Below, piece by piece: positions 36,329 to 48,841 of a stretch of DNA of 64,000 bases. The first letter of the stretch is position 1. The number at the start of each line of letters is the position of its first letter. The position numbers and the translations under genes are program-made. A model generated the notes under the pieces. It was not told the DNA's origin, did no database searches, and saw only the letters and a program-made list of their open reading frames with translations. This stretch comes from Plazaster borealis (Eukaryota > Echinodermata > Asteroidea > Forcipulatida > Labidiasteridae), in the NCBI GenBank assembly GCA_021014325.1, contig CM037472.1, forward strand, positions 22,491,063 through 22,555,062, given 5' to 3'.

Positions 36329-38285
36329 AGGTACCCCAGTGGGTTAGTCAAACTTGACTCTTAGGTAGCCCAGTGGGTTAGTCACACTTGGCTCTTAGCT
36401 AGCCCAGTGGGTTAGTCAAACTTGGTTCTTAGCTAGCCCAGTGGGTTAGTCAAACTTGACTCTTAGCTAGCCCAGTGGGTTAGTCAAACTTGGCTCTTAG
36501 CTAGCCCGGTGGGCTATTCACACTTGGCTCTTAGGTACCCCAGTGGGTTAGTCAAACTTGGTTCTTAGCTAGCCCAGTGGGTTAGTCAAACTTGACTCTT
36601 AGCTAGTCCTGCGGGCAAGTCAAACTTGGCTCTTAGCTAGCCTGGCGGGCTAGTCACAATTGGCTCTTAGGTACCCCAGTGGGTTAGTCAAATTTGACTC
36701 TTAGCTAGCCCAGTGGGTTAGTCAAACTTGACTCTTAGCTACCCCAGTGGGTTAGTCAAACTTGACTCTTAGCTATCCCAGTGGGTTAGTCAAACTTGAC
36801 TCTTAGCTACCCCAGTGGGTTAGTCAAACTTGGCTCTTAGCTACCCCAGTGGGTTAGTCAAACTTGACTCTTAGCTATCCCAGTGGGTTAGTCAAACTTG
36901 ACTCTTAGCTAGCCCAGTGGGTTAGTCAAACTTGGCTCTTAGGTAGCCCAGTGGGTTAGTCAAACTTGACTCTTAGCTAGCCCAGTGGGTTAGTCAAACT
37001 TGGCTCTTAGCTAGCCCGGTGGGCTAGTCAAACTTGGCTCTTAGGTAGCCCAGCGGGCTAGTCAAACTTGGCTCTTAGCTAGCCCAGCGGGCTAGTCAAA
37101 CTTGGCTCTTAGGTAGCCCAGCGGGCTAGTCAAACTTGGCTCTTAGGTACCCCAGTGGGTTAGTCAAACTTGGCTCTTAGCTAGCCCGGTGGGCTATTCA
37201 CACTTGGCTCTTAGGTAGCCTGGCGGGCTAGTCACAATTGGCTCTTAGGTAGCCCAATGGGCAAGTCAAACTTGGCTCTTAGGTAGCCCGGCGGGCTAGT
37301 CACACTTGGCTCTTAGGTAGCCTGACAGGCAAGTCACACTTGGCTCTTAGGTAGCCCGGCGGGGTAGTCAAACTTGGCTCTTAGGTAGCCCAGCGGGCTA
37401 GTCAAACTTGGCTCTTAGGTAGCCCAGCGGGCTGGTCAAACTTGGCTCTTAGCTAGCCCAGCTGCCTGGTCATACTTGGCTCTTAGGTAGCCCGGCGGGC
37501 TAGTCAAACTTGGCTCTTAGGTAGCCCAGCGGGCAAGTCAAACTTGGCTCTTAGGTAGCCCGGTGGGCAAGTTAAACTTGGCTCTTAGGTAGCCCGGCGG
37601 GCTAGTCAAACTTGGCTCTTAGATAGCCCGGCGGGCAAGTCAAACTTGGCTCTTAGGTAGCCCGGCGGGCAAGTCAAACTTGCCTCTTAGGTAGCCCGGC
37701 GGGCAAGTCAAACTTGGCTCTTAGGTAGCCCGGCGGGCTAGTCAAACTTGGCTCTTAGGTAGCCCGGCGGGCTAGTCAAACTTGGCTCTTAGGTAGCCCG
37801 GCAGGCTAGTCACACTTGGCTCTTAGGTAGCTCGGCAGGCTAGTCAAACTTGGCTCTTAGGTAGCCCGGCAGGCTAGTCACACTTGGCTCTTGGTAGCCC
37901 AGCAGGCTAGTCAAACTTGGCTCTTAGGTAGCCCGGTGGGCTAGTTAAACTTGGCTCTTAGGTAGCCCGGCGGGCAAGTCAAACTTGGCTAAGACGTAGC
38001 CCGGCGGGCTAGTCACACTTGGCTCTTAGGTAGCCCGGCAGGCAAGTCAAACTTGGCTCTTAGAGTCAAACTTGGCTCTTAGGTAGCCCGGTTGGCTAGT
38101 CAAACTTGACTCAAATATGAAGCCCGGTGGGCTAGTCCCAATTGGCTCTTAGAGGCAAACTTGGCTCTTAGAGTCAAACTTGGCTCTTATGTAGCCCGGT
38201 TGGCTAGTCAAACTTGACTCTTATGAAGCCCGGTGGGCTAGTCCCAATTGGCTCTTATAGGTAGCCAAGCAGCCTAGTCTAACAC
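36329..38285. repeat. 34-bp minisatellite, about 57 copies
   Basis: The unit has a near-palindromic core AGCCCGGCGGGCTA followed by a spacer of the form GTCAAACTTGGCTCTTAGGT. Left copies mostly read CCCAGTGGGTTA, right copies CCCGGCGGGCTA. Between about 38060 and 38250 a higher-order unit appears, with truncated copies (CTTAGAGTCAAACTTGG) repeated. The period is not a multiple of three and stop codons are frequent, so it is not coding. Confidence 0.97.
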
Positions 38286-40936
38286 TAGCAACCTACATGA
38301 TAACCTTGTCAAATGCATGGCATACTAGCCCAGAGGAAAAGTTAGCGCAAGGCCCGACTATTTTACATTAGTTATGGAACTACTGGGTTAGATTGCTTTG
38401 TTTGATCCTCCCTTGCAGAAGCGTTACACAACAGTTTCATAAACCAAGCTTGTAAATGCCATGAACAATCTTGAAGGTACAGTGCAATACAATGGATAAG
38501 TCTTTAATATACATACATGTACACAATTACATGCACTTGATGCAAAAGGCTGGCACACTTCAAGTTTGTCATAATAATTTCTGTTTTAAGTATCTGCCAA
38601 AAGTTGTTTCAGTACGGTCCCTGAAACGATTATAGAAACATAAAAAACCTCAATCATACCTGCAATTTATTTAATGGAATGTTAAAACTTGCCTCCCAAG
38701 GAGCATTTGTGAAAAAAAACCATGGAAACATAATATGAAAAATGCACAACCAATGCACACATACCGTCGGAGTCTTACAAAGACCATACCACATGTGTTT
38801 CAAATTGGATGTGTTCTTGTTAGTACTTCTAATTTAACTCTTTCACTATCTCGCGCTGCTCACAGCGGCGCGGTAAATTACATCACGCCTCCGGCAAGCC
38901 ACTCAGTGACTCAAAGTCAACACAATTAAGAAAGCGTACATTGCAAGGTTTATTTTACTATCAAATATCTTGCAATTACAACATAAAATGAGGATGTTAC
39001 CGGTTGTTGAATGAAGGAGTGTTGGGAATATTTGTTTCTGTGCACAAAAAATTCCGTCACAGCTGCACAATAAATTTCATAGTGAGTGAGTTAACAGCAA
39101 GAAAAAGACATAACGTTTATACAGTTTTAGGTTGTGTTCTGCAATCCTCACAGTAACAGGAATTACAACGAAAAGAGACGAGGACAACTAAATTTGATAT
39201 ATTGTAAAACATTTAACGTTACCAGATACACAATTATAGATGTAATTTAATCTAACTGCACTTTGCTAATAAATGCAGTTAAGAATTAAAGGGAAAGTAT
39301 ACCTTTGGCTTTAGGAACCGTTCGATCCTATATAAATGTAGATATATATCATAAAACTAACCTGTGAAAATTTCATTTCAAAAGGTGGTCGCATTTTTTA
39401 GATAGTGCCGAAAATCTGGAGCGAATATGCCCAAGCAGGAAGGTTAATCCGTAAATGGAATACACAATCTGAGAAACACATCTGACAGTAACGTTTCTCA
39501 AATTCAAATTTAGGGGTATACAAACTGATATCTTTTTCCTTAACCACATTACTTCAAAGTGAAATGTTTCTAAAAATGCTTTATACTATCGAAAAGCTAC
39601 TGTACTTCTAATGAAGTAAGTTTTAATTGCCATTAATTTCAAGAGTGATTACCAAATGTATACCTTCCCTTTTGACTGAAAAAATCTTCACAAACAAAAT
39701 GCTTTTAAATAATAATAATAATAACAAAGCATTTGTAAGGTGCACTTTCCTGTAATACATTCAAAGGCACCGGTCTAGAAGAAATTAAGATAAAGTAATA
39801 TCAAATTGTTGGGAAAGCAAGTGGAACAAGTGCGTTTTAAGTTTTTGCTGGAAGAGAGTGATGTTGTGCATTTGTTTGAGGTCTTCAGAAAATAAACTCC
39901 AAAGTCTTGGTGCTAAGTTTAACCAATGCTCAGCAAAGAAAGGGTTTTAAGTATACAATGACCTTTGATTTAATGTAGTTGAAGCATAAGCAAAATACAA
40001 TCAAAAAAATGAATATCATTACAACAAAAATTATGATAAATGTATATACAGTAATGTTACAACTTAAAAATGTAAAGTAACTGTAAAAAAAAGGAAGTAA
40101 AAATTAACTTATTGTGTGTACAAGCCCATAGACTTGTACAAATGCTAGGGGCAACTACAATTACAAACCTAAAATATCTAAACACGTATGTCATTTATGT
40201 TCACAGGTAAGTGTTGAGTATACTTTAAGGATCATCACAAAGATTGTGTTAGTTCTCTCTACACATAAATTGCTTCCACAACAGTCTTAGTATTAACCGT
40301 TTATAGACATTCAGTACAGACAGATCCAATCCCACCTACATCAAGACGTATGAATATAAATCCTAAAATTGATGGGCATTTATAGAGACAGAGCTGCCAA
40401 TATTTGCATCTTGCAATCAGGGAGATTTTGCACAACAATGGGGGAGATATTTAGAATTATTATCAATATAATAGGGAAAAAGGTTTCCATGATCAGGGAG
40501 ATTGTCAAATTTGTTCATCAGAACATGGAACGATTGGTTTATTTTCAGGGAAGTTTCTGCAGAATCAGAGAGCGTTGGCAGCTCTGTAGAGTAAACCTAT
40601 TAGAGTCAATTCATGGCATAACTTTGTTGATCTGTATGAAAAGGAATCATACTTTGCCGGGGCTGATACTTCACAGAGGCAATTGCCTCCATGCCACTGG
40701 CCATTGCCTTGGTGCCCCTTGCAATGCTCCAGTGGAAATATGAATTTCCCTCATTGAGGGTGCCCTTTATTAAGTCAAAACTGCCTTGCCCTTACAGCAA
40801 CGAAGTATTAGGCCTGCTATATTATTCTATAGGTCGATAGGTTGTAGTTGGTCATAACGAATTATTCAAAAAGCTGAAGTACATTAATATTCATAATAGC
40901 TTTCATGAGGTTACATGGCACAATGTGTGCAGAATC
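38286..40936. other. Intergenic, minisatellite to NSL1
   Basis: No gene seen. A family D MITE (39290-39670), an AAT microsatellite with a SINE-like tail (39710-39790), a GAGCTGCCA-ended element (about 40385-40600, inverse of 7700-7885) and a repeat at 40650-40820 inverse to 19190-19375. An AATAAA on the minus strand at 40766-40771 could serve NSL1 but lies in that repeat. Confidence 0.6.
39290..39670. mobile_element. TTAA MITE, family D, second copy
   Basis: AGGGAAAGTATACCTTTGGC to CAAATGTATACCTTCCCT, TTAA at 39286-39289. Same orientation as 34261-34629 and about the same length. Confidence 0.85.
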
Positions 40937-43900
40937 TCAGCTGTTCTCCACGTCGTTACTTGTACTGGGCTTATATCGTTTGATGGGATGATTATTCAAT
41001 TGAGCGGTCAGTCGTTGGCGCTTCAGAACCTTCTCAGCATTTTGCAGGGGTGCCATGGGCGTCTCGTCAGCCTTAATTTGGGCCTTGAGGATTGCCAGCG
41101 AGGCCTCCATCTTTGACTCGTCTTGTTGAGGTTTGATCACAGTCTGGTAGGTTTTGTTGGATGCTAAACTGTTGTGGATGTTTACTGCCTCCTGAAGTCT
41201 GACTGACTTGTCTTCTAGGTCAGGCAATAGCTGAAATTTCAAATCAACAAGTGTATTAAAAGTAACAAAAAATTAATGCACAACAATTGTACAAGTATTC
41301 TAAATGAAAAGAATTGTATCTGTATTTCATGTTTTAAACCGCTTGGGTCAATGACTTCTTGAGAAAGAATGAGGGTTGACTACTATCGGTGTACACTCCT
41401 GCCCAAACGAAATTCTACACGAGACTGGACTAAGTCCACAGTACACAAACCATGTGGTTTCCAAATAATACCAGCTGTACAAACACAAGAAACCCATGCA
41501 CACAATGCTAGCCTAGAAGGTACGGTACTCCGTGGCAGTCTGTGGGGCCTGTGTATAGGATGGAATTATCTTCATATTCTGGAGCCACCAGCACTGAGTA
41601 TGATGTACTCAGACTGAGTACATCATACCTAGCTACTTTTTGTGCTTTAAGTAGCTCTATGAAATTGGGCCCAGATAAGTTACTTGAGTTAGTGACTCAA
41701 GCTGGGGTTTGGTCTCGCAAACTGTTTGCCAAAAAATACTGCTTAGGAATCTTCATCTAAGTACCGCACAGATTCGATTCTTGAATTGGAGATACAGAAT
41801 TCATTTTTGTATGCGCCATGATTGATCTCTTCACTCTACAGACTAGCTGGGCCTGCACAACTCTAAAATATTTACTGTACCTGGGGCCAATTTCATAGCT
41901 GCTTAATCACACACACAAAAACAAGCAAAAAAATAATATTGCTTACCAGAATAACTATGGTTACCAGCCAAATTACAATGTCCCATGTACCATCTGCCAC
42001 TGGTATCCTGTTCATTCTTGCTAAGCAGACAATTTTGAAGCAATTTTTTCTTTTTAAGCAGCTCTATGAAAATGGGTCCCGGTCCTTGCCCCAGATTACA
42101 AATAATTTATTAAGTGGTGTTTGAAGCTTTGCATGGCGTCAACAAATAATTATTGTATGAATGTTCCTTTGCTGAATTCTTACCCTTGACAATGTGGAAA
42201 TTTGTGTACTGGCAGAGGATGCCCTTGTAGTAATATTGTCCTCATCTGAAGGGTCAAAACAAGAGTAAACAATTAGTAAATAAGAGTCAATTATTTTAAA
42301 ACATGCCGAGTTTAAAACATTGCTTTTACATAAATTGCCGTATCAGTGCACAAACGTTGTACCTCGCACGAAAATGATCCATGTAAAAACGTTGTATCTC
42401 GGCTCGTCTGTACATGCGGGCTATTTTACGAGAGATACAATGTTTTTACAACGTAAGTGCTATTTTAAGAGATCAATGTTTTTTGCACTGACACATGACA
42501 AAATATTAATTTGTGCCTTGAAATTCCATGTTACCTTTGAAGACATGTTATAACTAAAAAAATTCAGGGAAAAAAAGCAGTATGATTTTGCTCCATGGAC
42601 TAACTTCAAGATCATAGAGCTGCCAAGTAGAAATAAAGTCTACTGTCTAGTATATCAGTATAGACAAACCATTTTAAGTTCATTTCCTACGTCCTGTACC
42701 AGTGTTTTCCACCAATACTGGGACCCCCTTACGCTCACGTATGCGCTTTTAGGCACAGGCTGTAATTCGCATCACACTGGCATTTTGTATAATTGAGTCG
42801 ACATCATTGGTTGGAGATGCCAATGGTGAATAACAAATTAGTGCTGGGTGTATACACTTGCACAGGACGCCTGCTTAGGACTATATTAGGTCATTAGTGC
42901 AACTTGTATGGATTTCATAAAATTGCTTAAGCATATTTTTCAGCTCCTGGTAAATGGGGTTTATTAATCAAGAGTGGTCTACAAAGTATTTGTTTGGCAA
43001 AAATGAATTCATTTCTAAGTAAAACATTTATTTGTTGATGTTGATTTTTGTTTTCCTTTTTATACGCATTTTTCAGTTAATGACCTTTTGATCATTAAAA
43101 GTATGAATTTGCAATTAATGACCTTATAGCACTGAGCCGACATCTCCAATGGATTTGTATACTAGTCACAGACAGTATTCATATTATGGAGTTTTGGCTA
43201 TATGACTTGTTTTTTCCGCTAAAGCTAGGCTTAGATTCTCTCAAAGGTCATTCATGCATTTGTTACTTCTCGTCTTGACAACGGCAATGCTCTTCTCTAC
43301 AGTCTTCCTAACAACCAGATTTTCCGTCTTCAACGCCTCCAAAATACCGCTGCCCGTGTTGTGACACTCTAGAAAATCCTGTTCTATCACCCCCATTCTG
43401 AAACAACTACACTGGCTCCCTATCTCTCAACGAATCATCTTCAAGCTGATGCTCATTGTCCACAAAGCACTTAATGGCAAGGCTCCCCACTATATTTCTG
43501 AACTACTTCAAGTTTACACTCCATCAAGGAATCTTCGATCAAGTTCCATGCTTCTCCTCATTGAACCCAAGTCTCGACACTCATGGGGTGACAGGTCGTT
43601 TTCTTCAGCTGCGCCACGCATCTGGAACTCTCTACCACTTAATCTTAGATCTTGCCTTTGTACCACAAAATTCAAATCTCTTCTCAAAACTTATCTTATG
43701 TCACAGGTTTTCAAGGATTAATTTTGTTGTGTCTGTTTTTTCTTTGTTTTGTTTTTTGGTTTTTACTGCGTCTTAAACACCCAGCAGGGTGGATATGTGC
43801 GCATTACAAGTCTTATTATTATTATTATTATTAATTCCATTAACGTCACAACAATGGAGTCTATGTTCCCTTGTAGAAATCCCACAGCCAAACTAGGGCA

Positions 43901-46900
43901 GTCTGAAGTAGGGAATTATACATTTAAGTTGGCAGCTTCAAATTACGATGTATCCCTAGTTTTCCCCTTTGCACCAATTGGATCACATATTTGAAAATTA
44001 AATATCAGACGAACAAACTTTTTTTTTCTTCAAATGGAAACTTTGTCATGGCTTTTGACTTTGTGATCCTCAGCGTTCTCGCCAGGTTTGATAATGCATC
44101 AACTTATTGACAGACTTACCTTCCAAGGAAACAATAGGGCTGTGATCTTCGATTGACTTTTCTAAAACTGGCTTGTACTGCTCCTAGTGAAGAATAAACA
44201 AACCAATAATTTGTAATGCTGAGCTTTGATTCAAAGGAGAAAAGTGAGGTATTCTTGTTCAACTGAAAAACCCAAGACTGTTGGACTTTTCCAGTCATGA
44301 GTTTTCTGGCTGGAGGATAAAATAATTGGCCTTGGGCCTGTCATGTCCAGAGTTAATCTTGGAGCCCAAGGCCAAATTTCATAGAGCTGCTTTAAAAGCA
44401 CAAAAAGTAGCTCAGCAAAACAAATTTATGCTTACAAGAATATGGTTACCAGCCAATATACTATTATACATGTTCAATCTGTGACTGGTATCCTGACATT
44501 GTTTACTTAGCAGAAAAGTTTTAAGCACTGTTTTCTGCTTTGGTATCGTACACGTTTGATAATGACTCAAAACAAATTTAGCATAAAAACTTACTTGGTA
44601 ATAAGCAACGGAGAGCTGTTGATAGTATAAAACATTCTAGGAAACGATTCCCTCTGAAGTAACGTAGTTTTTGAGAAAGAGGTAATTTCTCACTAAAATA
44701 ATAAAAACTTCTTGCAAGAAGTTTTTATTCCTATATCTGAAAGCACACAAATTTGTACAACAAGGGTGTTTTTTCTTTCATCATTTTCTTGCAACTTCGA
44801 TGACCAATTGAGCCCAAATTTTCACAGGCTTGTTATTTTATGCATATGTTGGGATACACCAAGTGAGAACACTGGTCTTTGACAATTTTCAAACGTGTTC
44901 AGTGCCTTTAAGCAGCTCTATGAAATCGGGTCCTGACATGAACTTGTAAACTTACAACTGCTGTATGAAGGCATCTAAGCTTCTTGGCCACTTGTTGTGT
45001 CAGTCTAGGAGGGTAGACTTTCCTCTTTCCCATCGTGTCTACAATCAACGTATCCAGCTCAGTTGCAATCTCCTCAGCATCTGCTTTTGTCTTGAGATCC
45101 ACCGGTTCAAACTCTGTAAGAAAAAGCGCAGATTTTGTTATTCCATAGGATTTTGTGCGACTGAAAATGTTAAAATGCTGTTGATGTTTTCCTTAACATT
45201 CTGTTCGGTTGGAGATGCTTTCATAATCACATAAATATCAGCTTAGACCCAATTGTCCCGAGCTATTGCCAAAATTTTGACGTTGTATTATTAACAGAAT
45301 TACTCTTTGAGTAAAAAAAAAAAGTCCTTGCCTTGCAGTTAAAAATAGACTAGGCCTACCTTTTATGAATACTTGTTTTATATATTTCATTTTTGATCAT
45401 TATTTTTATAATCAAAACTGACTGACAGTATCATCGAAATGAAATAATAATTTCAGGTATTTTAGCTTTTCAAATGACAATTTAAATGACCTACACTACA
45501 CTACACTACAAATACAAAAACAATATAGACATTCCACATTTCCTGTGAGTTTTTTTAATAATAATCTCAAACCTTTGGTGGTGTCCAGATCATCGGCTGC
45601 CTCAGCCCAAGACTGCCCATCTACAGTACTATTCTCATGTAAGGTATTCTTGTAAATCTGATGGAAAAGAATTATACACTAAAGCATTTAAGTATTAATC
45701 ATTCCATAATCATAGTATAAATTAAATGCAGTACAATACATACGTAGAATCAAAAGCCGATTTGTTATTCCGTGAAATGGATCGATGTCGGTCACTTCGT
45801 ACCCAAGTCACTTCGTACCCAAGTCACTTCATACCCAAAATATCAGGGTAAAATTCCGGAGGCGGCTGCCACTTTAATCCCCCCGAATTAAGAAAATTTT
45901 GGGTCTTACCTGTCCGGAAGGAGTCGAGAAAAATATCAAAGCTTCAGAAAGTGGCAGCCGCCTCCGGAAATTTTTCCAAATATCATACCCAGGTCACTTC
46001 GTACCCTAGTTGCGATAATCGTAACCCTCCTCCCGACGGTCGGAACGACCGGAGGGTTACGAATTGGATTATGGCAAAAGGGTGCGATATGTGAAATGTG
46101 AATACAGACGAATACCAGACTACTCTGGATGATGATTTAAACCATGCACTTTTTGACCAATCAGCGGGGTGGAGCCTTCGGCTGTAGCCGAATCATCATC
46201 CAGAGTAGTCTGGTTCGTCTGGTCTACGCTTGGCATTTCACTCGGTCTCTGGTAAGTTTTTGTCTTTTTTTCTTCTAAATATTTTTTCAATGATGTTTTG
46301 AGTGTTATGAATGGATTCATTACACATTCAAGATCAAATCCGTGTTCTTGGAATGTGGGTCATGATTTTGAAAGTGGTAAAAATTGGGCAAATCTGGTCA
46401 CAAGTCTCAAAAAGAACTTCACATTTCACATTTCGCACCCTTTTGCTATAATCCAACTCGTAACCCTCCGGTCGTTCCGACCGTCGGGAGGAGGGTTACG
46501 ATTATCGCAACTATTCGTACCCAAGTGGTACGAAGTGACCGACATTCGAATGGATGGAGGAATGGTTCTTCCAAGTCCTAAACTTTTCCTATCTATCTTT
46601 GTCCTTCTATTTCTAATAAAAACTAAGAATAAGATCGTAAAAACTATTACTTTCAAAATTTTAACACAACCATGGATGGAGCGTCTGCTTACAAGTATTT
46701 TTGTGAATGAAATTAGCCCAAGTTCATCCCATCACATCAGTCAAAATACCCATCCATATCGCTACTGGTCAATATTTATTATTAACAAGTTCATCCCATC
46801 ACCTGATCACATCAGTTCACATACCCATCCATATCACTACTGGTCAATTGTTATTAGCATTAACAAGTTACAACAACGCTGAACTACCTCTCTAAACCTT

Positions 46901-47076
46901 CTTCTCAGTCGATCTCTCTGTTCCTCCGACCATCTGGCATTTTTTCCAATAACATCGTTGATGGCAGAAAATACCCTCTCATTTGCCTCATCTTGAGATC
47001 TCTTACTGAAACAAGAAATCCTTGTCTCCGAATTCGCTGAAGCCGACGATTCTTGACGCGTCTGTTCGGCCGCCAT
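40937..47076 (-). CDS. NSL1: NSL1, MIS12 kinetochore complex subunit
   Basis: Subunit of the four-protein MIS12 complex that links centromeric chromatin to NDC80 and KNL1. Six minus-strand exons: 46888-47076, 45573-45657, 44956-45113, 44120-44183, 42184-42245 and 40937-41230 (stop TGA). Phases agree throughout; the product is 283 residues against 281 in human. Matches to human NSL1 as I recall it: HENSTVDGQSWAEA against QENISINGQAWQEA, ELDTLIVDTMGKRKVYP against QFDEIIVDIATKRKQYP, and EQYKPV against KQYHPV. The C-terminal exon ends NNHPIKRYKPSTSNDVENS; the basic/proline tail corresponds in position to the human segment that binds the KNL1 RWD domains. The start is taken at MAAEQTRQ (context AAAATGG); an in-frame ATG exists at 47109. 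The exon 1 donor (GAG|gtagtt) is weak but fits the alignment. Confidence 0.88.
41884..42080. mobile_element. Hairpin element, family C
   Basis: GGGGCCAATTTCATAGCTGC to AAGCAGCTCTATGAAAATGGG, in the last NSL1 intron. A right-end fragment of another copy lies at about 41640-41672. Confidence 0.7.
43236..43835 (+). pseudogene. CR1/L2-like LINE, 3' end of ORF2, decayed
   Basis: Translation in shifting frames gives the end of a non-LTR reverse transcriptase: FVTSRLDNGNALLYSLPNNQ, then RLQRLQNTAARVVT, a stop and frame change, then LMLIVHKALNGKAPHYISEL, YTPSRNLRSSS and GDRSFSSAAPRIWNSLPLNL. After the coding end come CACCCAGCAGGGTGGATATG and a (TTA)n tail at 43815-43834, typical of CR1/L2-type elements. 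It is 5'-truncated and dead, in an NSL1 intron. Confidence 0.85.
44369..44936. mobile_element. Hairpin C element split by a family A MITE
   Basis: The C element starts at 44369 (GGCCAAATTTCATAGAGCTG) and ends at 44936 (AAGCAGCTCTATGAAATCGG). It is interrupted by a family A element from about 44542 to 44907, whose right end CAGTGCC runs into TTTAAGCAGCTC. The insertion is nested. Confidence 0.8.
44542..44907. mobile_element. TTAA MITE, family A (nested)
   Basis: GGTATCGTACACGTTTGATA at the left, the central AACTTCTTGCAAGAAGTT palindrome, and TTCAAACGTGTTCAGTGCCT at the right, followed by TTAA at 44908-44911. Confidence 0.85.
45490..45512. repeat. CTACA microsatellite
   Basis: Four to five direct copies of CTACA in an NSL1 intron. 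Confidence 0.8.
45785..46545. mobile_element. Foldback element in NSL1 intron 1, with nested hairpins
   Basis: Ends ATGTCGGTCACTTCGTACC / GGTACGAAGTGACCGACAT. The long arms 46005-46110 and 46425-46510 carry GTAACCCTCC(T/G)... in inverse order. The centre has its own inverted pair, CAGACTACTCTGGATGATGA at about 46118 and TCATCATCCAGAGTAGTCTG at about 46193. A further hairpin (TTCCGGAGGCGGCTGCCACT / AGTGGCAGCCGCCTCCGGAA, 45856-45970) lies in the left half. A 194-codon open frame over the right part is a by-product. Confidence 0.8.
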
Positions 47077-48342
47077 TTTGAAACACATTATGGGCAACCT
47101 CTTCCCCATCCCAATTGCGTACAGTTCTTTCGTAATTCGTTCTTGAAGGATCTCTGTAGTTATGGCGTGTGGGGTTGATTACTGTAACTATGGGATCGTG
47201 GTTGATACATTGCACTATTATTGTTTTGAATATTTACCGCGAACCACTCCAGTCGGCCTATACACTAGGGAAATTTAGTGGAACAGCCCAAATACAGCCA
47301 CTAAAAATCAATTGAATAGGTAGACCTACCTTGAATTGTTCAACTCCCGAAGGAATAAGGAGCTGGAAGAGGATTACTATGTATAATTATAATTTTGTAT
47401 TATAGGATAATACAAAAATGAATGAATAAAAAAATAAAATAAAAATAAAGCCCCAATCCCCATCCCCCATCCCAGGGCTTTTGAGACCCCTACTCAGTCT
47501 AACTCAGAGATACAGCGACGAAACTAGGGTAAAGTTTTAGGGGCAAGACGAAGGATGCACCATTTTTTTAAAGAGCACTTCTTCAGTAGCCTTGCATTCT
47601 CAAACAAGCCCCCTTTCACCGATCCTTGTTATGTCATTTGCTATTATGTTTTATAAGACAAGCTGACGTTGAGGTAAAAACAAAATGCATTCAATTCAAT
47701 TCAACAACATTTATTTCCAAATTCCTCAATCAATATAAATACAATGTAAACAAAGAGATACAATAATTTTAGGAAATTGGGGGCACAGCCAAGTAAGCAC
47801 AGCTTGTGGTAGGGAGTGCCCATACAAAAAAAAACCCAATCACAATCATTGTTATTCAGCTGCGTGTTAATAGAAAAGTATTTTCAAAAACATTAAAATT
47901 ACTATACATAAATATATAACATAATATAAAATGTATAATATTATTTTATTGTTGTAATTTTCACTCTCAAAAGTCCAGATTTCAATTTAGGGTGGGCACC
48001 CGGGGCACGGAAGGCACGGGCCCCTAGTGTTCGGAGACAATCAATAATTGCAATGTCAGTGTGCCTTAAAAAACAAGAAAACGAAACGATACCAAAACCA
48101 AAATGTAACTCGACCATTTCCTTCATATAGGCTGTTTTGGAGACAATTTCCGCCATCGTTCTTCGAACTGCATTGCATTATAAACCCATATTCAGATGAG
48201 TAGTCGATGTTATGTCAGATAGACAAACAAATTAGCAATGTATCAAAGGCGAAGTGTATAGGATTGGAAAATATAGATTGTTTATTTAATGTTGAAACTA
48301 ATCTTTTTAAAAACAACTTGTTTGTATCAACAGCACCAATTG

Positions 48343-48475
48343 CAATGGGAGACTTTTGAGGCGATAGCGGGCGTCCCATTCACCTGTGGTACTTTCCATT
48401 GTTTTCAGCGACGAGATTAATAGAAAAGGACCGGTGAGTTTGACGCCCGCTATCGTTTCAAAAGTCTCCCATTGT
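48343..48475. repeat. Foldback hairpin
   Basis: Arms CAATGGGAGACTTTTGAGGC and its inverse ending AAAAGTCTCCCATTG, with GATAGCGGGCGTC / GACGCCCGCTATC inside. About 133 bp. Confidence 0.85.
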
Positions 48476-48841
48476 TCTGAAAACAAATGTTATTTTTTTA
48501 AAGAACTTAATCTGGAATAAGTACGTCACGATCAAAAAAATTCTACTAAAACGCAGTTTTTGATTATGATATGCCGATTCGATCGTGAAGCACAAATTGT
48601 CATAACGTAATAAATGAACTCATCAAAACACAGATCGTTACTATTTGTTTTCTCCATTTTTTTCCCACCAAATTTAACAAATATTTTTTTTAATTCGAGG
48701 ATCAGAAAGAGGTTAAAGGTATCGTACACGTTTGGTAATGACTCAAAACAAATATTAGCATATAACTATTTGTTTTCTCCATTTTTTTCCCACCAAATTT
48801 AACAAATATTTTTTTTAATTCGAGGATCAGAAAGAGGTTAA

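Noticed and set aside
36329..38285. CRISPR-like array
   Set aside because: The whole 34-bp unit repeats with no unique spacers, and the setting is an animal genome.
43449..43776. 90- and 106-codon frames as host genes
   Set aside because: They are the decayed C-terminus of a CR1/L2-like reverse transcriptase with a (TTA)n tail.
46298..46882. 194-codon open frame
   Set aside because: It covers a foldback arm and low-complexity repeats (HITTGQ/YWSI) with no domain or splice logic.
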